Shown: piece by piece, positions 47,540-61,646 of the stretch
Position numbering within the stretch: position 1 is the stretch's first letter
Layout: each line of letters begins with the position of its first letter
Assembly (NCBI GenBank): GCA_017590115.1
Contig: JAGGNK010008559.1
Coordinates: 5,759,888-5,823,887, forward strand
Reading direction: 5' to 3'
From: Montifringilla adamsi
Taxonomy: Eukaryota; Chordata; Aves; Passeriformes; Passeridae
Length of the DNA stretch: 64,000 nt
Notes under the pieces: model-generated
The model's database searches: none
Told to the model about the DNA's origin: nothing
Seen by the model: the letters and a program-made list of their open reading frames with translations, nothing else
Made by a program: the position numbers and the translations under genes

Positions 47540-50500
47540 CCTTGATAGCAACCCATCACCATACACAGTGATAACGATACTGTAAAATATCACTCCATTT
47601 TTATCATTCAAAATATTTGGAAGACATCTCATCTAAAATAGTAATGATAGCCTGCCTGCACAAACCTTTCTTCAGAATTAAATATCTATTTCGTTCAACC
47701 AGGTGACACAAAAATTCACCTCATTTCCTGCCCCCCACCTGTCAGGCATGAAACTGGGACCAAATCATGAATCTCATCTTCATCTCAACCAGGGAAATAA
47801 CTGAACTAGGCAATGCACTCTTCCTATGATTGGTAGTATGTTACAGTTCATTTTCTTTTAAAGGTTCAATCTGACTCTTATTTTGAAATACTTACTCTAT
47901 AAACAAGGGGACAAATCCTTGGTATTGCCTGAAAGGATCTCTTCTGCATTATCTGTATTTTCCCAGATCAAACCTTGAGTTTTTCATGGTGAAAAGTGAA
48001 AAGAGAGGGCTGATTTTTTCTCACTTTGAGCGCCAGAAGTCAGACCAAGTGGCTAAACAAGACATCTAGGCTGTCCTTGGAGCCAGTATTGAGAAAAACA
48101 TCCATCTCCAGAGAGCACTCTGTCCCATTCCACAACAAATGTCATGATACAGAATTGCAGACACCTGTCTGCGCACCACTGAATAAATGAAACAGATGCT
48201 TTTTGTTAGGTAACTAAAAATGAGGAAATCATCTCAGAGAGTGCCTCTGACCAAAGCAAACCATGCAATACATCAATAAAAGCAAACCTCAACCTGCATT
48301 TGTGGAATGGTGGCTACAGCAAAACAGTAATTCCAGGCCTAATTGTATATCAACAGTTAGAGTGCTTTAGAGAAAAATAAAGAATATATTATGATTAAGC
48401 ATAAGTATGCTAGAGATATTTACCTCCTGCTAAAGATAAAATGCTATACAAATGTAACAGTATTTTTTTCTCTATGATCAGAATACTCTTTCAAAAGCTT
48501 TATGAAGGAAAATGTTTCAAAAGCTTGGCTGAAACCCTTGGCTGAAAAGCATTAGCCCATCATTTACCTGAGAGACTGGGTTTTATGGATGACTATAAAG
48601 GAAAAAAATTTTGTCAAGATTAATTTTATATTTTCTACCTTTGTCAGCTTGTGTGAGTAACTTCCATCCCCTTTTGCACACCTTTCAATATATTAAAAAT
48701 AATGAATAAAGGAGGCTCTAATGGGAGAAGTCAAATATGACAAAATAATTAAATTACTAAACATCCAGAAATCTCTTGCTTTCCAGATCTATGAGTTAAA
48801 TATATGGCAATTCAATTTCCTTAAACACTTGACAGGACCTATTTTGTAAGAGATTTATTTGCTAACAGGCTTTCAGTCACATTAAGTGCTCACCAAGTGC
48901 ACAGAAGCTGTATTTTACTGCACAGCCCTAATTGAGCTGTCTGGGCTAAAGTAGCTGAATGTTACAGAAATGTTTATTATACAAATCCATTTACTCTCAA
49001 ACTAGAAAAGGACATTCCTGTACATTTGAGTGCAATTTATCCTAGTAAAAAGAAAGCAGAAGATATTTTATCACTCTCTCAGATCAGTGAATTATGCTTA
49101 TGGACTTCTTTTACAACTCAAAACCTGATTTCACTTCAAACTGCAAAAGAGCAAAGTCTCAAATGCCTCTCAGTTATTTTTCAATTATATTTAATATCTC
49201 TTTCTCAACAAGAAGTATAACTTAGTGAATTGCAGCAGTCCACAGCTACCTCAGCAGCACTCCCTGAATGGGGAAATAATATATTTTTGCTTTCAGTAAA
49301 CACCTTGTTGTCCATTTTTGCTGCTTTCCTATAATTTCATTTAGTATTTGTTTTTCCAATTCAGTTGAGCATCTAACCATCCCATTTAAGTTAAATGTTT
49401 AGACACCCAAAAGTTACACAGAAACCAAAAATCCTAAAAAATCCTGCACGTGAAACACAACTGTGGCTGAAATGCCACACATCCCCAGAATACATATCTA
49501 TGTATTCCCATAGGTTTTCCTCAAGGCAGCAAAGGAGGTAGATGAGGGAAATCAACTTCTCTCAAACAGGAGATTAAAATCCAACTCTGTTACAGAGTAG
49601 GGATGTCTTACAAGACCCAATTGAAGGGGTAAAAGCTGTAGCAAAGGTATTTTAGATGTAAGAAACTTAAATAAAAACTTGACCTGTTGTCCTCATTTCC
49701 AAATACTTCTGTAATTTCTTATTAAATAAATAAAGGGGCTGAAAAAGAAAAACAACACAAAGCAAAACAAAACTGCAACACAAAAAAATATATATTTTGG
49801 TTGAAACCCAGCTTTTGCCTCAATGTTGTCCTACTTAGGCAACCCAAGGTACTTCAACCTGAAAAGACAAGAGGGCAAAGAACACCAATGAAAAGCAGAG
49901 TCTGAGAACTGTGTTCATTTGTAACCATAAGGATCCAAAAAAAAGTAACCTAAAATACTTTTTTTTTAGTAGGCCTCCTTCCTGACACACCAACACTGTA
50001 ATTACAGGCATGGATATTAGACCAGAAGGTGGAAAGGAGCTTGCTTGCACACAGGACCATAAAGTAGTCTCTGCTCTCCTCTCAAATCCTCTTTCCCACC
50101 TCTGCTTTTCTAACTAAATGATTTTATTTTATTTCATTTACTTTTCTCAAATGTCCTTTGATTACAGTTCAGTGTCTACACCAGAACTCGACTGATTTTT
50201 CCCCCTCTGTCCACGCTTAGTAAGCATTTAACAGTAATTAAAAATTCCTCTATTCAGATATTCCTCTACAAGAGGCACCAAGAGGCAGTGACTTTGATTG
50301 ATAGTCACTGTCATGGAAACTGGAGGATGAAATTTTCTGAGTTTCCTTGAAGGAAAGCTGGGTAGATAATATGTTCCAAACTATCACTGAGACATATTTT
50401 TGCCACATGCCACGTTGCTTAGAAAGATGGTACAAACACCAGTGATTGGCACAATGAAAGATGTTTGCTGCAGCCATCTGAATTCCTTATGCATCTCATT

Positions 50501-50923
50501 TACTCTGGAACATATAATCTCCTCAATATTCCTCGACCTTCGTTGGTGGCATGACATATCAACAGAATGAGCAATAAAACTACAGTGAAGCAACTTGCAT
50601 TGCTGAGAAATTAAGAGAGGAACTGAATCTGATGGAATTCAAGATAATGATGAAATGTGTCAGCAAGGAACAGTGTCACAGGATCTTCACAGGATGCAGA
50701 TGTATGTAAAACAGAAAAAAATCATGGACTGCATCTCAAATCCCAGCATGGAAATTGTTAAGATAATTCTGACACAACTGGTGCCAGCAAAAGTTTCAAA
50801 AGGGAGAAAACATGAAAGCTGTCTTCCTCAAATATTAAGAGGTGTGAGTTAACTCAGTGGATTTGAAAGCATTTGAAGTTTAAATCTACCATTGGGTCCA
50901 CCTTTTTAAACAAATGGGAAAAG

Positions 50924-50938
50924 AAAAAAAAAAAAAAA
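50924..50938. repeat. A15 homopolymer
   Basis: Fifteen A bases after gggaaaag. Simple repeat only. Confidence 0.8.
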
Positions 50939-51937
50939 CCCGAATACAAGATTAGTCTCTAGTAAGAAAGAGAAGTCCTGCACAAAAAATGTCTACTTTG
51001 TTGAACACATTTCTCAGATCTGTTTATTAATAATGTTAAACAGCATGACTTTCCATCTGAGAAAAATTTGGTAATTTTGTCCTTCCCTCTTTTCAAGGCT
51101 GGACAGGAAATACCTCTTCATCTTCAGTAAAATATTGCTTGGCATTAATTTAAATCTTACTTCCAAGTGGGTTTAGCAAAAGCGATGTGAACCACTTAAT
51201 ATAAAAGCTCTAGGTGACCTTAAACATCACATAAGCTAAACTAAATGGTAATTATAAATAACATTTTTAAGGACTTCAGGACAGATCTCCCTGAGATCAA
51301 CAATTTAGTTGAAGTCCGTATTTCAGGGAAAACTGTAGTGTTGGTTTGGTTTTTTTATACACAGATTAACAGTTTATTATGAAGAAAATAGCATAATCAA
51401 GATGTATTCCATGAAAGAGAGTGTGGTGAGATACATCAAAACCTCTACTCAGTGTTTCTTTTGCTAACTTTAATATATTCTTGCTTTAAGGTTATTGCTT
51501 TAATAAAGTGCCCTCTGCCATTTTATGTTATAGTGGCTTTAGCTTTTATGCTGTGCAGTAAGTAAGTCTGACTAAGATCTTCTGTCTGCTCACTTATCAT
51601 GAGAAGTAATTCATCTTTTATGAATACATCGGACTTGCCACCACTAAAACTTGAGGGATAAAGCTGAAAACTTAAACCTTAGGCAACCTTAAACCCCTTA
51701 AGCAAGGGGGACTTCTCAGCACCTCATGACTCAGCAGCAGGAAGGCTTCTTTAATAAACCTTGTCTGAACCTACCACTCCACACATGGCATCACCTAAAC
51801 AATAAAAATTAAAATCTTCAAAGGAGTCTAGAATATTTTTCTAATGGCTTTCCTTTGTTATTTTAAAATACAGGGATTTCTTTCTGCTCATGCACACTAG
51901 CTACAATGTTTTTACATGCTACATTATGGTAGTTATT

Positions 51938-51958
51938 CTATTATTATTATTATTATTC
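51938..51958. repeat. (TTA)n microsatellite
   Basis: About seven TTA units without interruption. Confidence 0.9.
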
Positions 51959-52293
51959 CATTCTATGTAAAAACAGTATTAATAACGTTTGTGATTCTTC
52001 TATTTCACAAAAGGCCTTTTTTACATGAAACAGTGGGTGGATAAAATCGGAAATAGTGCAAGAAGCTATTTATGGGGAAAGAGTAGCAGAGATGCCACTT
52101 CAGTCACACGTGCCACAAAAGGGACAGTTTAGAATCCCACTGTCACTGCAGCTGCCACACACGCTGGGCAAGAAGACAGAGTAGAGATAAAATTCAACTG
52201 TGCTGCACTTTCTTTGGCTCAGCAGGAAAGAAACACCGCCTGGCAAAAACCTCCAGAACTGCTCAGCTTTTCCATTACACATTCCTACTAACC

Positions 52294-52314
52294 AAAAAAA
52301 AAAAAAAAAAAAAA
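52294..52314. repeat. A21 homopolymer
   Basis: Twenty-one A bases between cctactaacc and gctgcc. Simple repeat only. Confidence 0.9.
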
Positions 52315-52906
52315 GCTGCCAGGCTTCCTGCTTCCTTACTCTTCAAACAAGTGTCAGGAATACCTTTGAATACCCAGGAATATCTAAAGGTAATCCTTTA
52401 GGACATTTTCCAATGTGCTAAAATGGACATTGGGAAAGGCCACTGAACACCTACATTGCAGGGAATAGACTCTGCTTACTGATTTTCATGGAAGCTCCAG
52501 CACAGAGATCACAGCAGGGCACACCCCCTTTCCATGCCACACACACCTGTGCTGGCTCTACTCCCGTGAAGTTGTTATTCCAGCATTCCCATCACTGAAA
52601 TGAAAGGAGGGAAGCAAGACCTCAAAGCCTTTTTTTTTTCTTGTTAGGCAGATCCCTCTTTCCCTCTCCCAGTAAGCACTTAATATAAAATTTTAGCGTG
52701 CTTACTGTTTCACAGAAACGAAACATCAAATTTCTCCTGAACGTGACAACGTGACGTCTTCTGATCCCCTGAAGCCTTTCACACAAGCTGGAATTTAGAC
52801 ACACGGGCAAAGTGGGAACTGAGATATTGCTCCATCTCTGCCTACATTGTGCCTATGAATAAAATTAATAAATGCCTCCATACTGCCAGACCTTTTCTTA
52901 AACGCA

Positions 52907-52935
52907 CCCCCCCCAAAAAAAAAAAAAAAAAAAAA
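52907..52935. repeat. C8-A21 compound homopolymer
   Basis: Eight C bases run directly into twenty-one A bases after taaacgca. Compound runs like this are error-prone in sequencing. Confidence 0.9.
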
Positions 52936-53809
52936 TAGCCAGCTGTGCATTTGCAAAAGGTTACACTAGTTTCTTTCATTAAAAAACCCCTAAACATTTA
53001 GACAGATCTAAAATGAACTTTCCTGCTTTGGGCTGCTACCCTGTAGAACATTCTGTCCACGGCTTTTATCAATTCCACAAACCAGTATTTTGACAAACAA
53101 GCTGGACATTGAAACCAACAGCTGCAATTTGGCAGCCACGGGTTTTTTGCCTTTCATTTTAATAATGTTTCTGCCCAGCACTCCCAGCTCTTGTTATTCC
53201 AGCTGCAGCAGCCATAACTCACGTCTCTGGGGCGTTTTTTTGTGTATGCTTCGGAGTAAAGAGGCCTCTCAGGACGTCTAATATGATGTCCTTTGCAATC
53301 CATTATTAGAGTATGAATCACCTTGCCAGTTAATCACACCTTTATGAATGCTGAAGGCATAAAAAAACCAAGAGGGATTGAAATACCTATATTTCCAGAT
53401 TAAGGAAAGCTCTTTAAAAAAATATGCAGGCAGACTAGTGAATATAGGTTTTTGAATGGTGCCAGATTGGCACACAAAAGTGAAAAATTTTAATCAAAAG
53501 GGCTTTTTGTCTTAGTTGCTTGAAATTATACTGGAAAAGAAAGGGGGAAAATATGCAAACTTCCATCTTCTGCTAAAAATGGATGTGCCGAAGTGGGAAT
53601 TCAGTGCACTTGGAGTAAACCCAAGATAATTTCAGACAATAATAGATAAATACATCAACGCCCTATTTACCTGCACTGTCATTGGAGCTAGCAGAGGCTG
53701 CTGCAGTTAGTCAAAGGCATCAGCAGCACTGCAGAGCAGCATTAATCTCGCACTTGTTTCTGCATTAGTGGCCTCCTTCCTCCCCTTACGTGTACTTTGC
53801 TGCCACCTC

Positions 53810-53823
53810 CAGGATACACCGGA
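53810..53823 (-). promoter_or_regulatory. Possible CTCF-like motif, imperfect
   Basis: On the minus strand CCTGGAGGTGGCAG matches CCASYAGRKGGCRS at all but two positions. It sits in a locally less AT-rich stretch (53.7-53.85 kb). This is weaker than the 33.6 kb site. Confidence 0.2.
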
Positions 53824-56800
53824 TTTTAGCCTCGAAGTTTAAAAAACCTTCTCACCAACCGAAAGTTATTTTGCTCTGAGGTGCAGTATTTCAAATTGTA
53901 AGCATGGTTTTGGTTTCATTTAAAATGGAAACCCCCAAAACTCTGTTTGCAGACACCATTCACAAGCACGGGTGTTCAGGAGAGCTTACAGATGCTTCTT
54001 CCTTAGAAAAGTAAGATGGGGCTTTAAAATAATAACCTGTTGAGCATCATGCTAAATTACAGAGCAAACCCTATAAGAAAGAAATTTATGGCATATACTC
54101 ATTGCAGAGTCTTTTGTCATTATTATTGCCCCCAATTCCAGGAGAAGAAAAAGTAAACAGACAGTTCTTAGCTGAAAGTATTTTATAAAGTCAGGATTTT
54201 TTTTCTTTTTTGAAGCTGTGTTAGTTCATTCAAGACACATTCCTACACCCTCAGAAGTAGGCAATAATTGCAATTTTTAAAAGTTCCAAATTCTCTGCAA
54301 TGAGAAGGAAGTAGCTACATCTTTCTCCTCCTTTATTAATGAGAGGATCAGGTTCAAGTGGATGGAGTATCAGGCATCATTATGAAATTCATTCTTCCAA
54401 AAGCCATAATGAAGTGTCACAGAGCAGGGCTGTACAATATGGACTATGGAAAATTCGTCCTAAAATTAAGACTAATGTTAGACTAGAGGAAATCCTTGTA
54501 AGATGCTATACAATTAGTAATATCTGCTTAATATAAATAATAAAAAAGTATTCAGAAGTTGCTAAGGCCAATGGTATGGAGTGGTTCCAGAAATGATATC
54601 TTTATTATTTTATTACTTTATCTTTTGGTCTCTTCAAAAATATAATATTTTGAAGTAATCATTTACAATCCTGAAGAAAAGCTCACCAAAGTGATTAATT
54701 AATTTCTATATAAAAATAAGATTCAGTGAAAGCTAGGTCATACCCTACTAGGGCTTTCATTATTATTAAGACCTTTTCTATCTCAAAACTACAGGATGAA
54801 TTCCACTGTCTAACACCTATATTCCAGGTTTTTTTGTGCCTGATTAAAGATACAAGGGGGAAATGAACATATCACACACCTTGGCAGAAAAGGGCTGTGC
54901 CACTCACTAGATTCTTTCTCTGCAGAGAAGATCAGCACAGGTACTGCACATCATAGAAGTTATTAAACAAATTTAGTAACATTTAAGCAGGGTCTGTAAT
55001 TCATTAGACTTCTGCAGAATTTTTCTTTCCAGCACAAACCATGTTTTGCCTGGCTTTTGCCAAAACCTGTGGAGATGGAAGCTGCAAAATAAACACAAAC
55101 ATCTTCCCATGGTGTAGCTCTAGCACTTCGCCAAGCATCATTAAAAATTATGAATTTAGGGTAAGCTGTCTCCATTTTTACTTTATTCTTACACTTATTA
55201 AATAAAGACTTCTGTTGCTTAAAATGAGGTGTGTGTTCACTGGGTTCTTCTAAAATTGCATTGCAATAATCCTGCCAGAAAAAAAAGTATTTAATATGAT
55301 TTCCATCGATTTCCTGTACCAATCATTACAAATTTATCAGAGCCACAAAAATGCATAGAATAGGCTCTCACTGACTTTACAGCAATGCTGAACTACACTT
55401 ACCTTTTGGAAATCAAAAGGCTCAATTACTTTTCCTCTATTTTAGATAGAATTCACTTGCTTTCCAATGTGACCAGAATTTGAAGTAGCTATTAATTTGT
55501 ACACAGTAAATGTAATATTCCTTCATAGCTGAGGAGAGCAGCATGAGAGGAAAAAAAGATAAATTCAGTGCAATATATGTATATAACCTGATGAAATTTG
55601 ACCTCCAATCCAGAAAACAGTCCATTATATTTTTTTTTGTTTGTTTGTTTGTTTGTTTTTTTGGGGTTTTTTTTTGTTGTTGTTTGTTTGCCCTTTACAT
55701 GCTCTGTAAATATTAGAATTTACTCCCCAAAAAACCCTGTAAATCGAGAAAAGGTAGCAATTAAAATGAAAATAGTAAATAAACTGAGACTTCCCAAGAA
55801 AGGACAATTTTTTGTTATTGACATCAGCTTCTTTTTCCTGTATAAAACAGATAAGGATACCAAGATGATTTTGCCAACCTGATTAAAGGCTAAAGGCTTT
55901 CTGCAACATATAGCCCTAACAGAATTTATACACTTCATTACCACGTAGTATCATCAATTAAATCTTTTTCAGGTAAGCTTTGTCTCATTTGTCAAAATAC
56001 AAAAATGCTTTTTTTTTTTTTTTATGGTTTACACTGCTGTTGTGACAGGACTGCTAATTACACTGCTAATGTAGATAAGAGTTCCAGTCTCCTGTGTGAA
56101 GAAATAATCCCAGTTTCTGACACATTTAAACTTTGTCCTCATCACATGAAGTTGAGTGGAAGCAGTATTGCTTGGTGCTAAAAGAAGTTAATCATTCCTT
56201 TGCTTTGCTTTATAAATAATATTCATAAGAGTACAGCAACTCCAACAAACCCAAGGAGGTAGAATTTATAATGTCACACCACTGCAGCAAAAAGTGGTCA
56301 GAGTCTCTAAATTCTCTGAACACAGGCATAAAATTCATGATATCAAAGAACATGGGAAAAAAATCCTCATCAAGATAAGCCACAAAGGAAAAAATTAAAT
56401 TAGTGACCACTGTGGGCATAGTGCAACTCCTATTTCAGGCTAAATCTCATTGAGATGAGAGTCCCAAGACAGTCCTATTTAAACTAATTTAGCATAAAAC
56501 ACCACTCAATACAATGGTGGCAATATCTAGTCTCAACTGTCTCCTGCAATTTACTTTTAATCTGTAATGTTCCCCACCTTCTGTGCAATTTCATGGCAGA
56601 AAAAAATAATAGTTATAAAGGCTACTTTAAAATAGCATTTCCAGTTACAGACAATTAGTTGTGAAGACATTGAGGTACCCTAGTGCTTCTATTGAAATGT
56701 AAATATTTGTGAATTTAACAGCTTACTATTCAAAGCAAGACAAGCTACTCATTTACCACACTTCCTTTATTCAGAACACTTTGAATAATATTTGCAGTAG

Positions 56801-58482
56801 AACTCTTCGAATAATATTTACAGTCAACATTTTATTTTTTTCAAGGAAAGTAATTTTTTTCCCATTAGTTCCAAATTCATTGTCTTTCAAATGTTCTTAT
56901 CATTATTGCTACTAAATACTATGGCATCTTTTTCAGAAATTATAACAACTGCAGGAAAAGGGAAAATATTTCAACCTCAAAAGCACATTGTAAACAACAA
57001 ATTGTCCAATTCGGAGCTGCTGTGCCTGAAACAACTGGAAGAATTTCCTTGCTATATTTTTGCCTCAAGACCTTTATCAGTGACATGTTCTTCCCATTTG
57101 CCACCCCTTACTGATGCCCACCCTACCAAGTATAAGTTAGAAAGGCCAGTACAATAAAAGATAAATTTTAAGTGTTATTTCCCATTTCTCCCAACTCACC
57201 TCACCCAGCAAAAGCAACAGACACAAGAGACAGCAGGAACAGGCGGCTGAAGAAAAAGAATCACACAGGAGAATGCCCTGAAGATCCCTTACTCCCTGGA
57301 ATTCTGGGCCTTAGCACTCATGGAAGTCAATGCTGACTATTCCAATAAGATCACGCTGTTTGAGAAAGCAGTTTTTGTGGAACCTGTGCTACAGCTGAGA
57401 GAAAATGATGCAGTATTCTGTTATTTACAATGGCAAGTGATTTATTGGCATGCTTTTTATTCCCCAGAACCTGTTTGGGTGTTACGCTTCTCCACAACTG
57501 TACTGAGTTTCTAATTCTGTGCAATTCCATGTTTGAACAGTAGTGCTAGATATCCTTTTTTGTTAGTGTTATATTAGAACAGTCCATTTCCTCCACAATA
57601 TGTGCTTCCTTAGGGATATTTTTACAGCTGCTCTCCAAGTCTTGAATTTCATTTTTCATAGCGGATGTTCTACTCGTGTCTTGTTCCCCCTTCAAGATGA
57701 CACACAATCAAATGAGACTGGAATACTTCTCTATCAATATTTTGCAGATTAGCATATAAAACAGGCCAAACCTTTTCAGATGGCCTCTAGGACACTATCT
57801 AGCTGAATATAAGTAAACAAGTTTAGAGATTCAAGATTACTCCAACATATTTCCCAGTCATTTTTGAAGCTATCGACACTTTTTTCAAAACTTCTTAGCA
57901 ATTATCATCCCATGGTAGTCCAGAAATTCTAATGATTTGCACAGAAATAATTGATAATGTGGCAAATGTTTTACATCCAAATATTGTTAATGCACTAGGC
58001 AAGTTGCACTGACTGGAATAGCTCTGTTCTCACAGATACTGGAAAGGCATTTTTACTGCCTTAACCACAATTAAATAATAATCTGACGTGTAATTAAAAA
58101 AAAAAAACCCCACAACTCTAAATTAAATACAAAACAGAATGCAAGAACTGAACGGCTTTAATGGGAAGGGAGAGGAAGGAAAAGTAAAAATGTTCCCCAA
58201 AAGTCCCAGGTTGCATAGTTGCTCCTTATGCCTCTGTCTTCTAATTCTTTTCTGCTCTTTTCCTTCCAACTTCAGGGGAAAACGACAGACTTTGGACAGC
58301 CCCTTTTCCAGTCCAGCCTGCTATGTACCAGCCATTCAAGCCAAGTTGCTCCCAGAAAGGGGAATGAACAATAAACCAGTATTCTGGTTTCAAGCTTGTT
58401 GATTATTATTTAAAAATAAGAAGATGCAAGGTAACACCAAAAAGTTAAATAACCATCAAGCACAATTCTCTTTTTACTGGGG
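53824..58482. other. Non-coding DNA, no gene seen
   Basis: A 119-codon open frame on the minus strand (54963-55322) is the longest here. Its translation has no recognisable motif. A (GTTT)n-rich tract and a T-run near 56.01 kb are the only repeats that stand out. Confidence 0.65.
55630..55690. repeat. (GTTT)n and T-rich low-complexity tract
   Basis: About five GTTT units follow a T-run and are followed by further T-rich and GTT units. No coding potential. Confidence 0.88.
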
Positions 58483-58528
<46 letters not shown>

Positions 58529-58549
58529 TTCCAAAAGTTTTTAAAAAAA

Positions 58550-58594
<45 letters not shown>
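58483..58594. repeat. Twin A-runs, A43 and A40
   Basis: Forty-three A bases (58483-58525), then a 29-nt spacer starting tccttccaaaag and ending aaaatttt, then forty A bases (58555-58594). Neither run adjoins a recognisable retrocopy. Two such long pure runs side by side suggest either tail-into-tail insertion or duplication of one run with its flank. Confidence 0.9.
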
Positions 58595-58595
<1 letters not shown>

Positions 58596-59790
58596 AGGTA
58601 ATCTCTCGAAAGCTTCTAAATGCAAGTTTTGATATTTCAAAATATTTCAGCTCTTAAGGGATGTTATTAAAGGAAACTGCTAAACCTGTCCTCCTGCTGG
58701 GTGTGGAACTATGTACATTCAAAAAAATATAACCTAGTCAGAGAGAGTAAATACCTCAGAAAAGTTCTGTTTTGATTTTCTAATGTGTTCTGCCTTTTAA
58801 ATCGAAAGGGATATTCATGGAATGACAAATTTTCAAAAAAGCAGCAAGACCAAAATTTGTTAATGGTATGGTCATAGTTATATACGAACCAGTTTTCAGG
58901 CCAGAAATCAGTCATGGGTGCATTTATACTTTAAAACAATGAGTTTTGGGTAATCATTCTCACAAGCTTCACAAAACCACATTGTTTCAAACTCAGTGGG
59001 AAGGTAATAAGATCTCCCTTCTGTTCTAATTTAACAGAAGGGAAAGAGATGAAATTAAGAGATGCATGATGATACCCAAAATCTCCCTAAGGAAAAGCAA
59101 GCTATTTTGTTGCTGGGGCCACAGCAGCATGCCAAACAGCATTTGTGAACTTGGATACCCTTCTTAAAATTGCAGCAGTGCACTTAATGAGCCATACTTC
59201 AGAGGTGCATAAAATTAGGACTGAGGTAGACTGCAGACCTAATAAATCTTTGATTAGAACTTGTTCAGGTATCACTTTCCCCAATGTCATAATGAAACTA
59301 TGACTGTGGGAAGGCCCATTGACTCCAAAGAAGAATCCCACTCCATTCCACAGTGACCCTACTGCTTGAGAGATGCTACCAAAGACTTAGTTAAAGCTCT
59401 GCTTTTGAAAACATACAGGCTGAACCTGATACACAATCTTTGGTTCACCCTCCCAGCCAGGGATACAGAATGTTCCTCAGAAACCCACAGGAATTAGCAA
59501 TAAACATGCTTGGCAGGTATTTCCAAGGATATTATGTTAGCATTTTTCACAAGCACTCAGTGCAGTGAAATGGAAAAGAATTGGCAATTATAAAATTAGC
59601 ACTGTTGATAGTATCTGGGAGTCTTGCCTTCAAGACCCTCTCTAAGCAGCAACAAAGGGTTTAACTGGAATCTAGCTTAGTGTGAGCTTGCAATCAAAAT
59701 AAATTCATTCATAATAGAATAAGCCCCAAAAGCACTCAAGACTCCTTCCACCTGCTGTCCTGTTGACCTTTTTCACCAGTATAGGAACAA

Positions 59791-59804
59791 CTGGTAGATG
59801 GCAG
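59791..59804 (+). promoter_or_regulatory. Possible CTCF-like motif, imperfect
   Basis: CTGGTAGATGGCAG shares the TAGATGGCAG core with the site at 33.6 kb but differs from the consensus at positions two and three. Confidence 0.15.
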
Positions 59805-61611
59805 AAACCTGGAAGGAGCCAAGGAACTATGGAGCTGGTCTAGGAGTTTAAGACATACCACCATATCTTATTTTCTCTCTTGAGAATGACCAGCCATGAA
59901 TCAAAGCTCAATAATTTTGAGTCATTAGAAAGACATTGCATTCCATCATCATTATTTACTGTGACTTGACAAATATGGTGAACTGCTAAGAATAATGGCA
60001 TCTATTTTCTTCTATTTTTTCTGGCAAAGAAGGAAGAAATGTACATCCCTACTAAAGGGCATGTATCATATCAAGGTATATGCTACACATGAAAACTCAG
60101 AAGAAGACAAATAATTTCAAAGTGAGAGTTTTGGAAGACTTTAAAGGTCTTATTGTAGTGTCTTCTATGCCACTCAGGTTGAAGTAATTTAATAAATTCA
60201 CCAGCTTAAAGCTTAAACGATTGAAGTAAGGACACATAGTAGGAAAAGACACATTAAAAGTAAAAGCCATAGTCAGATGTAGCCATGTTAAAAAATAGAA
60301 AAATTGCAATGAGCCCTATGCTTAGGAGAGAGTATTGTGCAGTTAATGTAAGTAATGAACCTTTCATGTGAAATGATGTAGTGTCACAACTCATTTGCAT
60401 CCCACTTAAAGTGTAATTAAGTTTCCCTGACAGCATGGCTTATGGCTGAAAGAACAGACCTGGCTGCTAAATTAATCCAGAATCCCTCTAGTTAAATAAC
60501 ACTCTGCAAAGAAAACTTAACACACTTTCATTTAAAGTTCCTAAACTTACATTTAAAGTGGCACTACACAGAATTTCAGAGAATGTTTTCAAAGACTTCA
60601 AGATGCCCTCAGTCATTTTCAACTGACTTGAAAAAACGTGTGCTGAACCCACACCAAGGTTTGGCCCAAACCACAGTGCACAAGACAATGCAGGAACATT
60701 TAGATAAATGTTACCACTTTGGGGTTTTCTTGGAAGTGACCTACAACATTGCAGGAACTCCATTACCAGGACAGGGTTTTCAAAGGCAGAGAAAGATCAA
60801 AAACACAGTGAAAACTAAACTACAGAGAAAGAGATGATCATCAGTTGGGTCATTATCTGTAATGATACCAATGTCTGATTTTTTGATAGAGTAACATCCA
60901 GCAATAATAAGTCAAATATTATACAGGTTTTTTGGTTCTAATTGCAAGAAGCCTGACTATTAACCACTCTTTTCAGCCACCTACAAAAATCATTCCCTAA
61001 AACCAAGTTATTAAAAACATGATAGGAGTGAGGAGTGAGTGGCTTGTGGTCTGGAGAGTCTCAGAGGGAGCATTAAATTGTGGACTAGTATTCCTAAACC
61101 ACAACAGGGAGTAGCATCTTATGGTTTATGACTCGGTTTATTCTTTAATGATTTTCATCCTAAAGGTTCTATTTCGAGCAAAGAAAGTTGAAACACTCCA
61201 GAATATATAATCCTGTAAAGTCCATATGGATCTAAGAAAAGTTAACTTATTGCCATGAACCATAACTATGGACTGTCCAGAATAAATTATATTCCTACCT
61301 GCATGTTACAAACAGTGCAATCTCTCCATGGTTCTGAAAATCATATCAGAGGGAATTCCATTTTGGCCACTGGAAATAATCCAATTTTAGCATCATCACA
61401 AGATCACTCCCAAGAGCCACCCTGAAACACACTGCATGAAAATATGCAAAGTCAAAATCTGTATCAAAAAGGAACAGGTACATCGTGGCTATAATTAAAC
61501 TGTAGCTCTTACAAAGCTCTGAGTCCTTTCCTACAAGGGGAGAAGTTGGAGAAGCTTTTTTGACTAGTGAAAAACAAAAATCATGTTTGGCAAAATGATC
61601 TGACGTTCTGG

Positions 61612-61646
61612 AAAATTATTTTACTCCATAAAATTATTTTACTCCA
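61612..61646. repeat. 18-bp tandem duplication
   Basis: aaaattattttactccat is followed at once by a second copy that lacks only the final base match. The identity suggests a recent slippage event. Confidence 0.88.

Larger units (their letters stand above)
47545..53809. other. Non-coding DNA, no gene seen
   Basis: No open frame exceeds 75 codons. A stretch at about 51.65-51.8 kb with ttctttaataaaccttgtctg resembles an LTR R-U5 region but lacks clear ends. Simple repeats are listed separately. Confidence 0.65.

Noticed and set aside
54963..55322. 119-codon open frame on the minus strand
   Set aside because: No family resemblance, no convincing splice sites, and the length is compatible with chance.
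58424..58657. Lysine-rich and phenylalanine-rich open frames
   Set aside because: They are translations of the A43 and A40 homopolymers.
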